Position numbers and translations under genes: made by a program. The notes under the pieces were generated by a model. The model searched no databases and had not been told where the DNA came from. It worked only from the letters and a program-made list of their open reading frames with translations. 64,000 bases of DNA from Erythrobacter sp. YT30. GTDB taxonomy: Bacteria > Pseudomonadota > Alphaproteobacteria > Sphingomonadales > Sphingomonadaceae. Positions 19,244 through 28,623 of the stretch are shown here, piece after piece. Positions within the stretch are counted from its first letter, which is position 1, and every line of letters starts with the position of its first letter. The stretch lies in NCBI RefSeq assembly GCF_001542875.1, contig NZ_LMAF01000001.1, forward strand, positions 558,001 to 622,000, given 5' to 3'.

Positions 19244-19959
19244 TCTTCGCCATCTGCCGCATGATCGTGCAGCAATTGAAGCACATGTGCGATCGAGGGT
19301 CTGCTCGCCGAAAACTGAAAATGCGTTTCTGGTACTTCAATTGCGATATCGCTTTCGTCTTCGGTCCCGCGTGAACAGGCTGGCGCTACGATCCCGTCAC
19401 GCCTTGACCATATCGCGATGGTCTTCACCGGTGGTTTGGCGCTCGGATTGTCGGGCAAAGGCGGATTATCGACCGTGTGATCGTTGATCGCCTCGTAGAC
19501 GCGCCAGGCATTGTTGGCCCGGCGATTGCCGGAAAACGGTGTGCCGAGCGTCATTACAAGCTCAACCTTTTCCGGATGTCGCTGCGTCAAAACTCGTGCG
19601 AATAGCCCGCCTAGGCTGATCCCTATCACACAGACCTTTTGGCCGTGCTTCTTCCAAACCGCGTCAAGGCGCCGTTCCGCCTTGGCAAACAGGCGGGGTG
19701 TGACGCCGGTCACCACCCCCATTCGTGACCCATACGCAGGAAAGCCCGACGCGGTGAGAGTGCGGCGCATCAGCGAGGTTGCGTAATCATTCGAAAGAAT
19801 GCCTGGGAAGACGAGCACGGGCGGCAAGTCGGATGCGGCTTCCAAAGCGGAGTGCTTTGACGGCAATCGCACGGGGCGAACCGGGCTCGACCAGATCAGC
19901 GCGAGACTTGGGACTTCGCGGAATAATAAGCCCGGCGAAGGTGGTTTTTGTTCCATCAT
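19240..19959 (-). CDS. Alpha/beta hydrolase (lipase-like)
   Basis: 239 residues with an alpha/beta hydrolase core. The oxyanion region VLVFPGILSNDY (about 48-59) is followed by the nucleophile elbow GISLGG with Ser115, then TLGTPFSGNRR. A later Asp in WSRRDGIVAP and a His in VPETHFQF probably complete the triad. The pattern is that of small cytoplasmic lipases/esterases acting on acyl esters; there is no signal peptide. Two adjacent ATGs (19959 and 19956) overlap the GNAT stop. It is the last gene of the fabA operon run. Confidence 0.8.
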   Translation of the reverse strand: MMEQKPPSPGLLFREVPSLALIWSSPVRPVRLPSKHSALEAASDLPPVLVFPGILSNDYATSLMRRTLTASGFPAYGSRMGVVTGVTPRLFAKAERRLDAVWKKHGQKVCVIGISLGGLFARVLTQRHPEKVELVMTLGTPFSGNRRANNAWRVYEAINDHTVDNPPLPDNPSAKPPVKTIAIWSRRDGIVAPACSRGTEDESDIAIEVPETHFQFSASRPSIAHVLQLLHDHAADGED

Positions 19960-20426
19960 GCGAGATCCAGCGAAAAGAGCTTGTTAAACTCGCCCGGCGT
20001 GTACCCCGCGAACGATCCGCAAGGTTCAAATCCGTATGATTTATAGAGCGAAAGCGCCGCTTCGAACACTTGTGTGGAGCCCGTTTCGAGCTTGATGCTG
20101 GCAAAGCCGAGTGCGCGCGCCCTCCCAATCAAATGCTCGAGCATCGCTTTACCCGTGCCTGTCCCGCGCGCATCAGGATGAGCGCGCATGGACTTAATCT
20201 CGGCAAAGTCACCATGGTGCTTCAGCGCGCCGATGGCACACAGACGACCGGCATTTCGCGCCGCATAAACCTCGATATGGGGGGATTTCAAACCGCTCAA
20301 ATCGAGCACATGACAGGTGCCAGGCGGCGAGAATTGCTCCATTTCAGCGTGATGCAGCTCAAGCAGCGCGATCACATCGGGCTCGCTCAGATCGGTGCGC
20401 GCTATCTCGACAGATGAACCAGTCAT
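19956..20426 (-). CDS. GNAT-family N-acetyltransferase
   Basis: 156 residues from ATG 20426, which overlaps the preceding stop as ATGA; the longer in-frame start at 20477 would lie inside that gene. The acetyl-CoA binding motif A is MRAHPDARGTGTGKAMLEHL, and motif B contains YKSYGFEPCGSF. It resembles PhnO/YsnE-like small-molecule acetyltransferases. The acceptor is unknown. It is co-transcribed with a DUF7079 gene and a hydrolase, downstream of fabI. Confidence 0.85.
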   Translation of the reverse strand: MTGSSVEIARTDLSEPDVIALLELHHAEMEQFSPPGTCHVLDLSGLKSPHIEVYAARNAGRLCAIGALKHHGDFAEIKSMRAHPDARGTGTGKAMLEHLIGRARALGFASIKLETGSTQVFEAALSLYKSYGFEPCGSFAGYTPGEFNKLFSLDLA

Positions 20427-20812
20427 TCGCTCACGTCCTCCGGTCTCCTCACCAACCGTATATGCAATTTGTTCCACTCATCCTGTATGTGACCTGAAAT
20501 TAGCAGGCGGCACACCAAGTTCGACAGGAACGAGTTACGCTTCTGCAAAACGCGTTTTTTGATGAAATCATCGGGCCATCCGCGCCATTCGCCTGCCGCG
20601 CTCAGCATGTTGACGCAAAAAGCAGGTGCAACCTCGCGTCTGTAGATGTGTTCCACTTCATCCGCATAGTATCCCGATTGCGCGAGTTCGCGCGCCATCC
20701 GATCATAGTCGGAATCTTCCAATTCCGTGTCTTGGAAAGCTTCGGATAGGATGGCCCAGACGGGCAGCCGCCGTGCAATCTCGTCTTCAGATAAAGGAGG
20801 AAGCCGGGCCAA
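20423..20812 (-). CDS. DUF7079-family protein
   Basis: Unknown function. The core LSEDEIARRLPVWAILSEAF, followed by DTELEDSDYDRMARELAQSGY and EVAPAFCVNMLSAAGEWRGW, matches my recollection of the DUF7079 family of small bacterial proteins. The start is inferred: a TTG at 20812 preceded by AGGAAG gives 129 residues beginning just before the conserved region and 20 bases after the fabI stop; the only in-frame ATG upstream (20926) lies deep inside fabI and adds Arg-rich junk. The stop overlaps the GNAT start. Confidence 0.7.
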   Translation of the reverse strand: MARLPPLSEDEIARRLPVWAILSEAFQDTELEDSDYDRMARELAQSGYYADEVEHIYRREVAPAFCVNMLSAAGEWRGWPDDFIKKRVLQKRNSFLSNLVCRLLISGHIQDEWNKLHIRLVRRPEDVSE

Positions 20813-20832
20813 AACGCTTCCTGCCGAACCGC

Positions 20833-21621
20833 CTACAGGTTTTCGTGCTGCGGCATGCCAAGGACGTGGAAACCGCCATCGACGCGGATGATCTCGCCCG
20901 TGGTGCACGCGCCTGCTTCGCTGCAAAGGTATACCGCTGTCCCGCCGACCGCTTCCAAGGTCGCATTGGCGCGCAGAGGAGTGTTGGCTTCGGTGTGCTT
21001 GTAAACCTTTCGCGCGCCGCCAATGGCAGAGCCGGCAAGCGTTTTCATCGGGCCAGGGCTGATCGCGTTAACGCGAATACCCTCGGGGCCAAGATCGTCC
21101 GCCAGATATCGAACAGCAGCTTCCAAGGCGGCTTTCGCAACGCCCATCACGTTGTAATTGGGGGTCACGCGGTTTGAGCCCATATAGCTGAGCGTGATGA
21201 TCGTTCCGCCATTCTCAACCATCATGGGATGCGCGCGCCGTGCCACTTCGATCAGGCTGTAGGCGGAAATATCCATCGAGTTTTTGAAGTTCTGCCGCGA
21301 TGTGTCGAGAATTCGCCCCGTGAGTTCCGACTTATCGGAATAGGCGATCGCGTGAATGACGAAATCGAGCCTACCCCACCGCTTTTGCAAGGCATCGAAA
21401 GCTGCATCAAGTGATGCATCATCGGTTACGTCCACATCCACCATAAAATCAGAGCCGACGCTTTCAGCCAATGGCTCCAATCGCTTGCCAAAGGCTTCGC
21501 CCTGATAGGTAAAGGCGAGTTCAGCGCCTGCCTCAGCGCACGCCTTTGCAATACCCCACGCGATTGAACGTTCATTGGCAACGCCCATTACGAGGCCGCG
21601 TTTTCCAGTGAGTGCGCCCAT
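20833..21621 (-). CDS. fabI: Enoyl-[acyl-carrier-protein] reductase (NADH)
   Basis: Last reduction step of the fatty acid elongation cycle. 262 residues. The family nucleotide site (GVANERSIAWGIA, about 13-25) is present. The active-site residues fall at exactly the E. coli positions: Tyr146, Tyr156 and Lys163. The C-terminal cofactor-loop region TTGEIIRVDGGFHVLGM closes the fold. It is third in the transcription order fabA-fabB-fabI, 25 bases after fabB. This is the classical triclosan-target reductase family. Confidence 0.96.
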   Translation of the reverse strand: MGALTGKRGLVMGVANERSIAWGIAKACAEAGAELAFTYQGEAFGKRLEPLAESVGSDFMVDVDVTDDASLDAAFDALQKRWGRLDFVIHAIAYSDKSELTGRILDTSRQNFKNSMDISAYSLIEVARRAHPMMVENGGTIITLSYMGSNRVTPNYNVMGVAKAALEAAVRYLADDLGPEGIRVNAISPGPMKTLAGSAIGGARKVYKHTEANTPLRANATLEAVGGTAVYLCSEAGACTTGEIIRVDGGFHVLGMPQHENL

Positions 21622-21646
21622 GTCTATGTCACCCTATCCTTGGCCG

Positions 21647-22876
21647 TTATCCGTGAAATTTCGACATCAACATCGAACCATTGGTGCCGCCAAATCCAAA
21701 GCTATTGGTCATCACCGTATCAAGCCCGGCATTTTCGACGAGCTGCGTTGCGATCTCTTCAGGCTTCAGCGCCGGATCGAGCGTTTCGACGTTGATCGAG
21801 GGAATGATGAAATCATGTTCGAGCGCGAGCAGGCAATAGACCGCTTCCTGCGCGCCGGTTGCGCCCTGGCTGTGGCCAGTCATCGATTTGGTTGAGCTGA
21901 CCGGAGGAGTGCTGCCCTCGCCAAAGACCCGGCGTACTGCCTCGATTTCGCCGACGTCACCCACAGGGGTCGAGGTACCATGGGCGTTGATGTAGCTGAC
22001 TGTGCGATCTTCGCTAAGCGTTTTGACAGCGCCGCGCATGGCGCGCTCCCCTCCCTCGCCAGAAGGTGCCACCATATCGGCGCCATCCGATGTGGCACAG
22101 AAACCGGTGACTTCGGCATAGATTTTCGCGTCGCGCGCTTGCGCGTGTTCGAGCGCTTCGAGCACCACAATCGCTCCACCACCACCAATGACAAAACCAT
22201 CACGGTCAGCATCGAATGCTCGCGAGGCACGTTCGGGTGTGTCGTTATACTTGCTCGACATCGCGCCCATGGCGTCAAACAGGCATGAAAGCGTCCAATC
22301 AAGCTCTTCCCCGCCACCGCCGAACATCACGTCCTGCTGACCAAGCGCGATTTGTTGCGCGGCCATGCCGATACAATGAAGCGAGGTGGAACAGGCCGAC
22401 GTGATCGAGAAGTTCATGCCCTTGATCTGATAGGCCGTCGCGAGGTTGGCGCTGACAGTGGACGACATCGTCTTGGGCACAGCAAACGGGCCAATCCGCT
22501 TGGTCGCACCTGTTTTGAGCACGGTCTGATGCGCCGCCAGCATGGCGGATGTTGAAGGACCGCCGGACCCGGCAATCACACCTGTCATCGGGTTGATAAC
22601 GTCCTTTTCTTCAAGCCCCGCATCAGCAACCGCCTGCCCCATCGCGATATGGGCATAGGCAGCACCCGGCCCCATGAAACGCAGAGTGCGCTTATCGACG
22701 TGTTCTTTGATGTCGAGGTCGACCGCGCCCGCAATCTGCGAGCGGAAACCGTGTTCGGCCATGTCTTCATTGAATGTGATGCCCGATTTGCCCGCTTTCA
22801 GCGAGGCAAGCACCTCTGCTGCATTGTTCCCGATTGAGGATACGATCCCCAGCCCTGTTATAACGACGCGACGCAT
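21647..22876 (-). CDS. fabB: 3-oxoacyl-[acyl-carrier-protein] synthase I
   Basis: Condensing enzyme needed, with FabA, for unsaturated fatty acid synthesis. 409 residues. The triad is visible: nucleophile Cys162 in TSACSTSLHC, His in NAHGTSTPVGD and His in SMTGHSQGATG; the C-terminal GFGGTNGS loop is also present. It starts at ATG 22876, 8 bases after fabA. The KAS I subtype is favoured over KAS II (FabF) by the fabA linkage and the MRRVVITGLGIVSSIG start. Confidence 0.96.
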   Translation of the reverse strand: MRRVVITGLGIVSSIGNNAAEVLASLKAGKSGITFNEDMAEHGFRSQIAGAVDLDIKEHVDKRTLRFMGPGAAYAHIAMGQAVADAGLEEKDVINPMTGVIAGSGGPSTSAMLAAHQTVLKTGATKRIGPFAVPKTMSSTVSANLATAYQIKGMNFSITSACSTSLHCIGMAAQQIALGQQDVMFGGGGEELDWTLSCLFDAMGAMSSKYNDTPERASRAFDADRDGFVIGGGGAIVVLEALEHAQARDAKIYAEVTGFCATSDGADMVAPSGEGGERAMRGAVKTLSEDRTVSYINAHGTSTPVGDVGEIEAVRRVFGEGSTPPVSSTKSMTGHSQGATGAQEAVYCLLALEHDFIIPSINVETLDPALKPEEIATQLVENAGLDTVMTNSFGFGGTNGSMLMSKFHG

Positions 22877-22884
22877 GATCCCCC

Positions 22885-23394
22885 TTACGCTTCGGAAAGC
22901 GCTACTTTCATGTCTTTGACTTGATAGATGACTTCACCATCGGCTTCGACACGGCCATCGGCGACGCCCATAGTCAAACGCCGTGTTTGAACTGCCTTGG
23001 TGAAATCAACGAAGTATTTCAGCATCTTGCGGTCAGGCCGCACCATGCCGGTCAGCTTCACCTCCCCGACACCGAGCGCATAGCCGCGGCCCTGCCAGCC
23101 GCGCCAGCCCAGATTGAACCCGGTTAGCTGCCACAGCCCATCTAGGCCAAGACAGCCTGGCATAATTGGATTGCCCGGAAAATGGCAATCGAAGAACCAG
23201 AGATCAGGCTTGATATCGAATTCAGCCACGACGTGGCCCTTGCCATGCTCGCCGCCATCGCCCGAGATATCGGTGATCCGGTCCATCATCAGCATGGGCG
23301 GTTCGGGCAATTGCGCATTGCCGGGGCCAAACAATTCGCCCCTTGCGCATTTTAAGAGATCATCACGGTCAAAGCTGGTTGGAAATTCTGTCAT
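22885..23394 (-). CDS. fabA: 3-hydroxydecanoyl-[ACP] dehydratase/isomerase
   Basis: Dehydrates 3-hydroxydecanoyl-ACP and isomerises the product to the cis-3 form, the branch point to unsaturated fatty acids. 169 residues, hot-dog fold. Catalytic His71 ([15 protein letters not shown]) and Asp85 (LGLDGLWQ) match E. coli His70/Asp84. First gene of a fabA-fabB-fabI operon on the minus strand. The 118 bases upstream, toward the methyltransferase gene, must hold the promoter; no clear operator was recognised, and no irr-type regulator gene lies beside it as in rhizobia. Confidence 0.96.
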   Translation of the reverse strand: MTEFPTSFDRDDLLKCARGELFGPGNAQLPEPPMLMMDRITDISGDGGEHGKGHVVAEFDIKPDLWFFDCHFPGNPIMPGCLGLDGLWQLTGFNLGWRGWQGRGYALGVGEVKLTGMVRPDRKMLKYFVDFTKAVQTRRLTMGVADGRVEADGEVIYQVKDMKVALSEA

Positions 23395-23512
23395 GCCCGC
23401 TGGTATTGCCCACCTGTTGTTTTACGTTCGAAAGAGCGCCTAGCAGCCCATATTGGCGAGGAAAAGAGCGCGCGAGGATGCACGCTGGCGATTGTGTTGA
23501 TGATGCCCGAAA

Positions 23513-24226
23513 TCAGTTGCTGCTGCAGACTTTGATAGCGCCGGGTTCCACGCGCTCCTCGCCACGTTGAAAACGCGCGAAATACCCTTTGATGTCAGGT
23601 TTTTCGATGAATTCGATGAGGCTGTATCCCACCGCTTCAAACTCGCAAAAAAGTTGGGGCGGAGGCATGCCGTGACGATTGGTCGGCCGATCCGCTTCGA
23701 CCACAATGATCTGGCCCGTCTGCGTCAACGCTGGCCACATGCGCCACAAAAACGCGTAGGGCTCGCCAACTTCGTGATACATATGGACAAGAAAAATCCG
23801 GTCGAAACTGTCTGAAGGAAGGCGCGGATCATCAACCGCGCCGGGCTTGATCGAGATATTCTCCAATCGCTCACGTTCGACCCTGCGCGCAAGACGGCCA
23901 AGCGCTTCTTCATCGATATCCTGCGCCAAAACGCGGCCCGCCTCGCCCACTCTTTCAGCTAGACGCACGGTGTAATACCCCTCGCCCGCACCGATATCGG
24001 CAACCGTCATCCCGTCACGGATATTGGCAAGATCCATTACCTTTTGCGCTTCGCCGCGCTCATCACGCGCGTCTTCGTTTGAAAACTGGTTGGATACAAT
24101 TTTCGCAACAGGCCTGTCAGGCAGCGGAAATTCAAGTGCGGTTCGGGGGCGCTGCGGTGCGTCAGCTGCCTGATCGCAAGCACCCAGCAGCGCGAGGAGC
24201 GCAAGGAGCACTCCTGCCCGCATCAT
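23513..24226 (-). CDS. SAM-dependent methyltransferase with a lipoprotein-like N-terminus
   Basis: 237 residues. The methyltransferase core has motif I VADIGAGEGYYTVRLAERVG, then an acidic DIDEEAL and a DRIFLVHMYHEV segment. Unusually, the N-terminus (MRAGVLLALLALLGACDQ) looks like a lipoprotein signal with Cys about residue 17. SAM is cytoplasmic, so either the protein faces inward or it no longer methylates. Similar exported methyltransferase-like proteins occur in other proteobacteria, with unknown targets. The start overlaps the prfB stop as ATGA. Confidence 0.82.
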   Translation of the reverse strand: MMRAGVLLALLALLGACDQAADAPQRPRTALEFPLPDRPVAKIVSNQFSNEDARDERGEAQKVMDLANIRDGMTVADIGAGEGYYTVRLAERVGEAGRVLAQDIDEEALGRLARRVERERLENISIKPGAVDDPRLPSDSFDRIFLVHMYHEVGEPYAFLWRMWPALTQTGQIIVVEADRPTNRHGMPPPQLFCEFEAVGYSLIEFIEKPDIKGYFARFQRGEERVEPGAIKVCSSN

Positions 24227-25350
24227 TCAACATCCTCCACCTCGACAGCTTCGCCCGTCACCCGCTGGGCGAGCGCTGCGGAGATGAAAAGATCAATCTC
24301 TCCATCCAGAACCTTGTCAGGCGAACTTGAGGTAACGCCGGTACGAAGGTCTTTGACCATCTGATAGGGTTGCAGGACGTAAGACCGGATCTGGTGACCC
24401 CAACCAATCTCGCTCTTTTCCTGATATTCGCCGGATGCGGCGGCTTCGCGCTCTGCCATTTCGCGCTCGAACAGCCGCGCTTTCAGCATATTCATTGCCG
24501 TAGCGCGGTTTTTGTGCTGCGAACGATCGTTCTGGCTCGCGACCACGATCCCAGTGGGCTGGTGCGTAATGCGGACGGCGGAATCGGTCGTGTTGACGTG
24601 CTGACCGCCTGCGCCTGATGCGCGGTATGTGTCGATTTTGAGGTCCGCCGGGTTGATCTCGATATCGATGTCATCATCGATCACGGGATAAACCCAGACG
24701 CTCGAAAAGCTGGTGTGGCGCTTGGCAGCACTGTCATAAGGGCTGATGCGGACAAGGCGGTGGACGCCGCTTTCCGTTTTTCCATAGCCGTACGCATTTT
24801 CGCCTTTTAGCAGCAGTGTCGCCGACTTGATGCCCGCCTGATCGCCTGCCTGGTATTCGACCGTTTCGACTTTGAACCCGCGCCTTTCGGCCCAGCGGCC
24901 ATACATGCGGAACAGCATTTCGGCCCAATCTTGGGATTCGGTCCCGCCAGCACCTGCATGGATTTCGAGATAGGTGTCGTTGCCATCCGCCTCGCCCGAT
25001 AGCAGAGCCTGCACTTTATCCGCATCGGCGCGATTGGCCAGCTTTTCGAGACTTTTGAGACCGTCATTGACGACGCTCTCCTCGGCCTCAGCTTCTCCCA
25101 TTTCGATAAATTCGACAGCATCCGCCATTTCGGAGCTGATCGTGTTCACCGTGTCGACCGCGCTTTCGAGCTGTTTCTGCTCTCGGCTGACGGCCTGCGC
25201 TTCCTTGGGATTGTCCCACAGGGTTGGGTCCTGCACTCGCGCATTCAGCTCATCAAGGCGGCGCAAAGCCCGCTCCCAATCGAGCGATTGCCGCACCAGA
25301 TCAAGCGCTGCTTCGATCCTGTCGATATGAGCCTGAGCTTCGGCCCGCAT
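24223..25350 (-). CDS. prfB: Peptide chain release factor 2
   Basis: Recognises UGA and UAA stop codons and triggers peptide release. 375 residues. The hydrolysis motif GGQ is at 248-250 (SGAGGQHVNTTDSA). The codon-recognition tripeptide is SPY at 203-205 in RISPYDSAAKRHTSF, where E. coli has SPF; I recall this variant as usual in alphaproteobacteria. The gene is one uninterrupted frame, so the autoregulatory frameshift of E. coli is absent. It lies 73 bases after the peroxiredoxin start region's neighbour gene and overlaps the methyltransferase start. Confidence 0.96.
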   Translation of the reverse strand: MRAEAQAHIDRIEAALDLVRQSLDWERALRRLDELNARVQDPTLWDNPKEAQAVSREQKQLESAVDTVNTISSEMADAVEFIEMGEAEAEESVVNDGLKSLEKLANRADADKVQALLSGEADGNDTYLEIHAGAGGTESQDWAEMLFRMYGRWAERRGFKVETVEYQAGDQAGIKSATLLLKGENAYGYGKTESGVHRLVRISPYDSAAKRHTSFSSVWVYPVIDDDIDIEINPADLKIDTYRASGAGGQHVNTTDSAVRITHQPTGIVVASQNDRSQHKNRATAMNMLKARLFEREMAEREAAASGEYQEKSEIGWGHQIRSYVLQPYQMVKDLRTGVTSSSPDKVLDGEIDLFISAALAQRVTGEAVEVEDVE

Positions 25351-25423
25351 GTCCCAATACCTTCGTTAAAACGTCAGAGCGCATCGCTTAGCGGCGCGCG
25401 CGTGATTGTAAAGCGCACCGCGT

Positions 25424-25957
25424 CTACTTCGCGAGCTTGCGCACCGCTTCGAGCGTCTTTTTGACATGGCCGCGATAATCGCTGTTCGAATGGACGAAAG
25501 CGATCCGGCCATCGGGCGCAATCACGTAAGATGTGCGGCTCGCATAGCTGCTATCGCCTTTACCGACATCATAGGCGATCATCGTCTTTCCCTCAGCCAC
25601 CGCGACCGGGAAAGCATCGCGGCATTCTTCGCGGCTGAAGCGTTTTAGCGTCTCGATATTGTCATTCGACATGCCGATGACGCTCGCGCCTGCTGCTTTG
25701 AATTGGGGCATCGCTTCGGCAAAGGCATTCGCTTCCAGCGTACAGCCCGATGTGAATGCTTTAGGATAGAAATAGAGCACGACCGGCCCCTGCCGCAAAG
25801 CCATGGCCAAGCTATAGCCGAATTCGGTGCCCGCCATCGCTGCTTTGGTGGTAAAATCGGGCGCGTCGTCGCCGACTGCGAGTTGGGCGGCTGCGGGAAC
25901 ATGGGAGGCGCAAATCGCTGCGAGAGCGAGCAGCATGTTTCGAAATAGCTTTCTCAT
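25424..25957 (-). CDS. Exported peroxiredoxin (BCP/PrxQ-like)
   Basis: Reduces peroxides. 177 residues from ATG 25957 (a TTG two codons earlier is in frame). An N-terminal signal peptide (NMLLALAAICASHVPAAAQ) predicts periplasmic export. The peroxidatic site is PKAFTSGC with Thr69 and Cys72. The usual resolving cysteine five residues later is replaced (TLEAN), and the only later cysteine near by is Cys112 (REECRDAF), so the enzyme is either 1-Cys or uses a distant partner. It lies between the PBP1A gene and prfB on the same strand. Confidence 0.88.
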   Translation of the reverse strand: MRKLFRNMLLALAAICASHVPAAAQLAVGDDAPDFTTKAAMAGTEFGYSLAMALRQGPVVLYFYPKAFTSGCTLEANAFAEAMPQFKAAGASVIGMSNDNIETLKRFSREECRDAFPVAVAEGKTMIAYDVGKGDSSYASRTSYVIAPDGRIAFVHSNSDYRGHVKKTLEAVRKLAK

Positions 25958-26011
25958 ACCCAATCAACCTTGCTGATTGCGGAGCGTTCCGGGCGGGCTA
26001 ATAAATGCGTT

Positions 26012-28528
26012 CTAGTAGATTCCGCCCTGATCCTCGACGAAGTTGTCTGGTTCGTTGCTTTCCTGCTCGGCACCTGATGCCGCCTCATTGCGGCCAGCCC
26101 GGATCAAGGCGAGGATTTCATCGCGTTTTGCTGCGATTTCGTCAGCTCGCGTCGCGCGGTCCGGTTCGGTATCGGGCTTGAATGCTTCCCAGATGATTGC
26201 GGCCCTGTCCTCGCCGGTTGGCCAGCCGTCGAAAACACGTTTGCCCGTGCGGCGATCAACGCGGACCATCCGGATACCAGGCGGCGCGACAGGCGGCAGA
26301 TCGGACCATTTGTCGCGCGATTTCTGGATCATATCCTTGATAATCGGGGCAACAATCGTGCCACCATAGGCATATCCGCCGAGGTTGCGGGGTGTATCAA
26401 AGCCAAGATAGGCGCCCGCGATCATTTGCTGCGTGCCGCCGATAAACCACACGTCCTTGGGCCCTGACGTGGTGCCCGTTTTGCCAAACAGCGGCAGATC
26501 GAGCGAATTGAGCACCGTTGCCGTGCCGCGCGTCACGACACCTTCAAGCATGTACATTGTCTGGAAGGCAGTGCGCGGATCCATCGCTTGTCGCCCCTTC
26601 AGGCCAAAGCGCGGCATCGGTTCGCCGTCCCATTCCGCCATATTGCAGCCGCGACACTGGCGATCATCGGCGCGCCAAATCACTTTGCCGCGGCGATCCT
26701 GCACATAATCGATCACCGTCGGATCGTTAAGCCGCCCGTGATTGGCGAGCGCTGCGTAGGCTGCGACAATTTTGGAAACGGTGGTTTCCTCAGAGCCAAG
26801 CGCCGTTGCAGCATAAGGATCGGGATCATCGCTTATGCCAAGCGTCTCAATCGTGTTGACGACATTCTCCATTCCGGCCTGCATGCCGATCTGAACCGTC
26901 ATGATGTTTTGAGACTGCTCTAGGCCATAGCGCATCGGAAACTGCCCCGCGCGGCCACCACGAATGCATTTCTGCCCTTTCGATCGCCCCTGATAGTAGC
27001 AAAACCGGCTGTTATCGATCTGGGTCGATGGGGTCATACCGTTATCAAGTCCGGTCGCATAGACGAACGGTTTAATGGTTGAACCGGGCTGCCGCATCGC
27101 TTGCGTTGCGCGGTTGAAGTCGGAAAGGCGGTGATCGAACCCACCCTGTATCGCAAGCACACGGCCATATTGCGCGTCTTGCACCACAAGCCCGCCCTGC
27201 GCGCCCGGAACCGTGCGAACCCGGTAGCCATTGCCTTCAGGCGAAACCGTGATGACGTCTCCTGCTTTCAACGATCCGGGAAGCCGCGACAAAGGCGCTT
27301 CTTCACCATCGGAAAACCCGATTGTCGCCGAATTACCCGAGCGGTTGGTGACGACACCGACACGCCAGTCTTCGTAATTGATCGAGATGTATGAGCTTGC
27401 CAGTTGGCTCGCCCAATTTCCTTCAGACACGTCAATGGTCGCGATTGGCCCCGTCCATCCGCGCGAACCGTGATAGCGGAGCAAACCGCTGCGCAAGGCA
27501 TCGCGCGCAGCATCCTGCAATTCGGTGTCGAGCGATGTGCGCACCCACAGCCCGCCGCCATAAACGCTGTTGCCGCTTTCTTCTGAGGTTTCGCCGAACC
27601 GTTCGATCAGCTCGCGGCGCACTTCCTCGAGGAAATATCCAGCATCGGCGCTGCGCTGGGTGCGCTGGCGGACGAGGCCCAGTGGTTGCGCTTTTGCGCT
27701 GGCGGCTTCAACGGAGGTAATGAAGCCGTTATCGGCCATTTGATCGAGCACGAATGCGCGGCGATTGAGCGCGGCTTCTTCCTGTCCGCTGCGCCCATAA
27801 CGCTCCGGCGCCTTGGGAAGCACGGCAAGAAACGCCATTTCATGTAATTCCAGATCCCCCACATCTTTGTCGAAATACGCGCGCGCAGCAGCCTGCACTC
27901 CGAAAGATCGCCGTCCGAGTGGAATTTCATTGAGATAAAGCTCAAGGATTTCCTGCTTGCTCAGCGCATCCTCGATACGGCTTGCAAGGATCATCTCCTT
28001 AAGCTTGCGCGTCACCGAATACTCATCGCCCAAAAGCAGAACCTTGGCGACCTGCTGCGTGATGGTGGAGCCGCCTACTGCTCGCTCACCCGAGCCATAT
28101 TTGGTGGCATAATCGAACACCGCATTCGCCGTGCCGGTAAAATCAACGCCGCCGTGATCGTAGAATGTCTTGTCTTCCGCCGCGAGATAGGCCTGCTTCA
28201 ACCTCTCTGGGAAATCGGCATATTGAAGCTGAACGCGTCGCTCGCGTGCATAGGAGTGGATGATTTCGCCATCCATGCCGCGCACCACTGTCGGCAGCGG
28301 CGTTTCGTATTCAAGCAGCGATTCCGCCTCTGGCAGGTCACTCGCCAGCCAAATCCATGCGGCGACCCACAGCGCAACAAGGCAAACGAGCAAACCGGCG
28401 CCAATCTTGAACAGCCAGCTCGACTTCCACTTGTTCGCAATCCAACCGCCGGCCCGCCCTAAATCGCGGTTCAAGCGATAGCGGATATAGGCCAGTGTTG
28501 AGAGGTTGGTATTCTCGTTCTCAGTCAT
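26012..28528 (-). CDS. mrcA: Penicillin-binding protein 1A (bifunctional transglycosylase/transpeptidase)
   Basis: Polymerises and crosslinks peptidoglycan on the outer face of the inner membrane. 838 residues: a cytoplasmic tail, one transmembrane helix (about 40-62), a GT51 glycosyltransferase with Glu118 (LAAEDKTFYDHGG) and GGSTITQQVAK, an OB-like insertion, and a transpeptidase with Ser483-Lys486 (GSTIKPF), SQN 539-541 and KTG 683-685. A pair of cysteines (CRGC, about 625-628) in a small insertion is unusual. The end is acidic and disordered. It lies 95 bases after the amidase gene, so both wall enzymes may share a transcript. Confidence 0.95.
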   Translation of the reverse strand: MTENENTNLSTLAYIRYRLNRDLGRAGGWIANKWKSSWLFKIGAGLLVCLVALWVAAWIWLASDLPEAESLLEYETPLPTVVRGMDGEIIHSYARERRVQLQYADFPERLKQAYLAAEDKTFYDHGGVDFTGTANAVFDYATKYGSGERAVGGSTITQQVAKVLLLGDEYSVTRKLKEMILASRIEDALSKQEILELYLNEIPLGRRSFGVQAAARAYFDKDVGDLELHEMAFLAVLPKAPERYGRSGQEEAALNRRAFVLDQMADNGFITSVEAASAKAQPLGLVRQRTQRSADAGYFLEEVRRELIERFGETSEESGNSVYGGGLWVRTSLDTELQDAARDALRSGLLRYHGSRGWTGPIATIDVSEGNWASQLASSYISINYEDWRVGVVTNRSGNSATIGFSDGEEAPLSRLPGSLKAGDVITVSPEGNGYRVRTVPGAQGGLVVQDAQYGRVLAIQGGFDHRLSDFNRATQAMRQPGSTIKPFVYATGLDNGMTPSTQIDNSRFCYYQGRSKGQKCIRGGRAGQFPMRYGLEQSQNIMTVQIGMQAGMENVVNTIETLGISDDPDPYAATALGSEETTVSKIVAAYAALANHGRLNDPTVIDYVQDRRGKVIWRADDRQCRGCNMAEWDGEPMPRFGLKGRQAMDPRTAFQTMYMLEGVVTRGTATVLNSLDLPLFGKTGTTSGPKDVWFIGGTQQMIAGAYLGFDTPRNLGGYAYGGTIVAPIIKDMIQKSRDKWSDLPPVAPPGIRMVRVDRRTGKRVFDGWPTGEDRAAIIWEAFKPDTEPDRATRADEIAAKRDEILALIRAGRNEAASGAEQESNEPDNFVEDQGGIY

Positions 28529-28623
28529 ATGGAGGTGCCGATAGCATGGGATTATGAACGCGCGCTAGCCAGTATAAGCGCGATGGCTGAGTGGGCCGCG
28601 CTTTAGTGCAATGTCGCCACATA

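Noticed and set aside
24223-25350. Programmed frameshift in prfB
   Set aside because: The RF2 gene is one continuous frame from MRAEAQAHID to the end; there is no in-frame TGA near codon 26.
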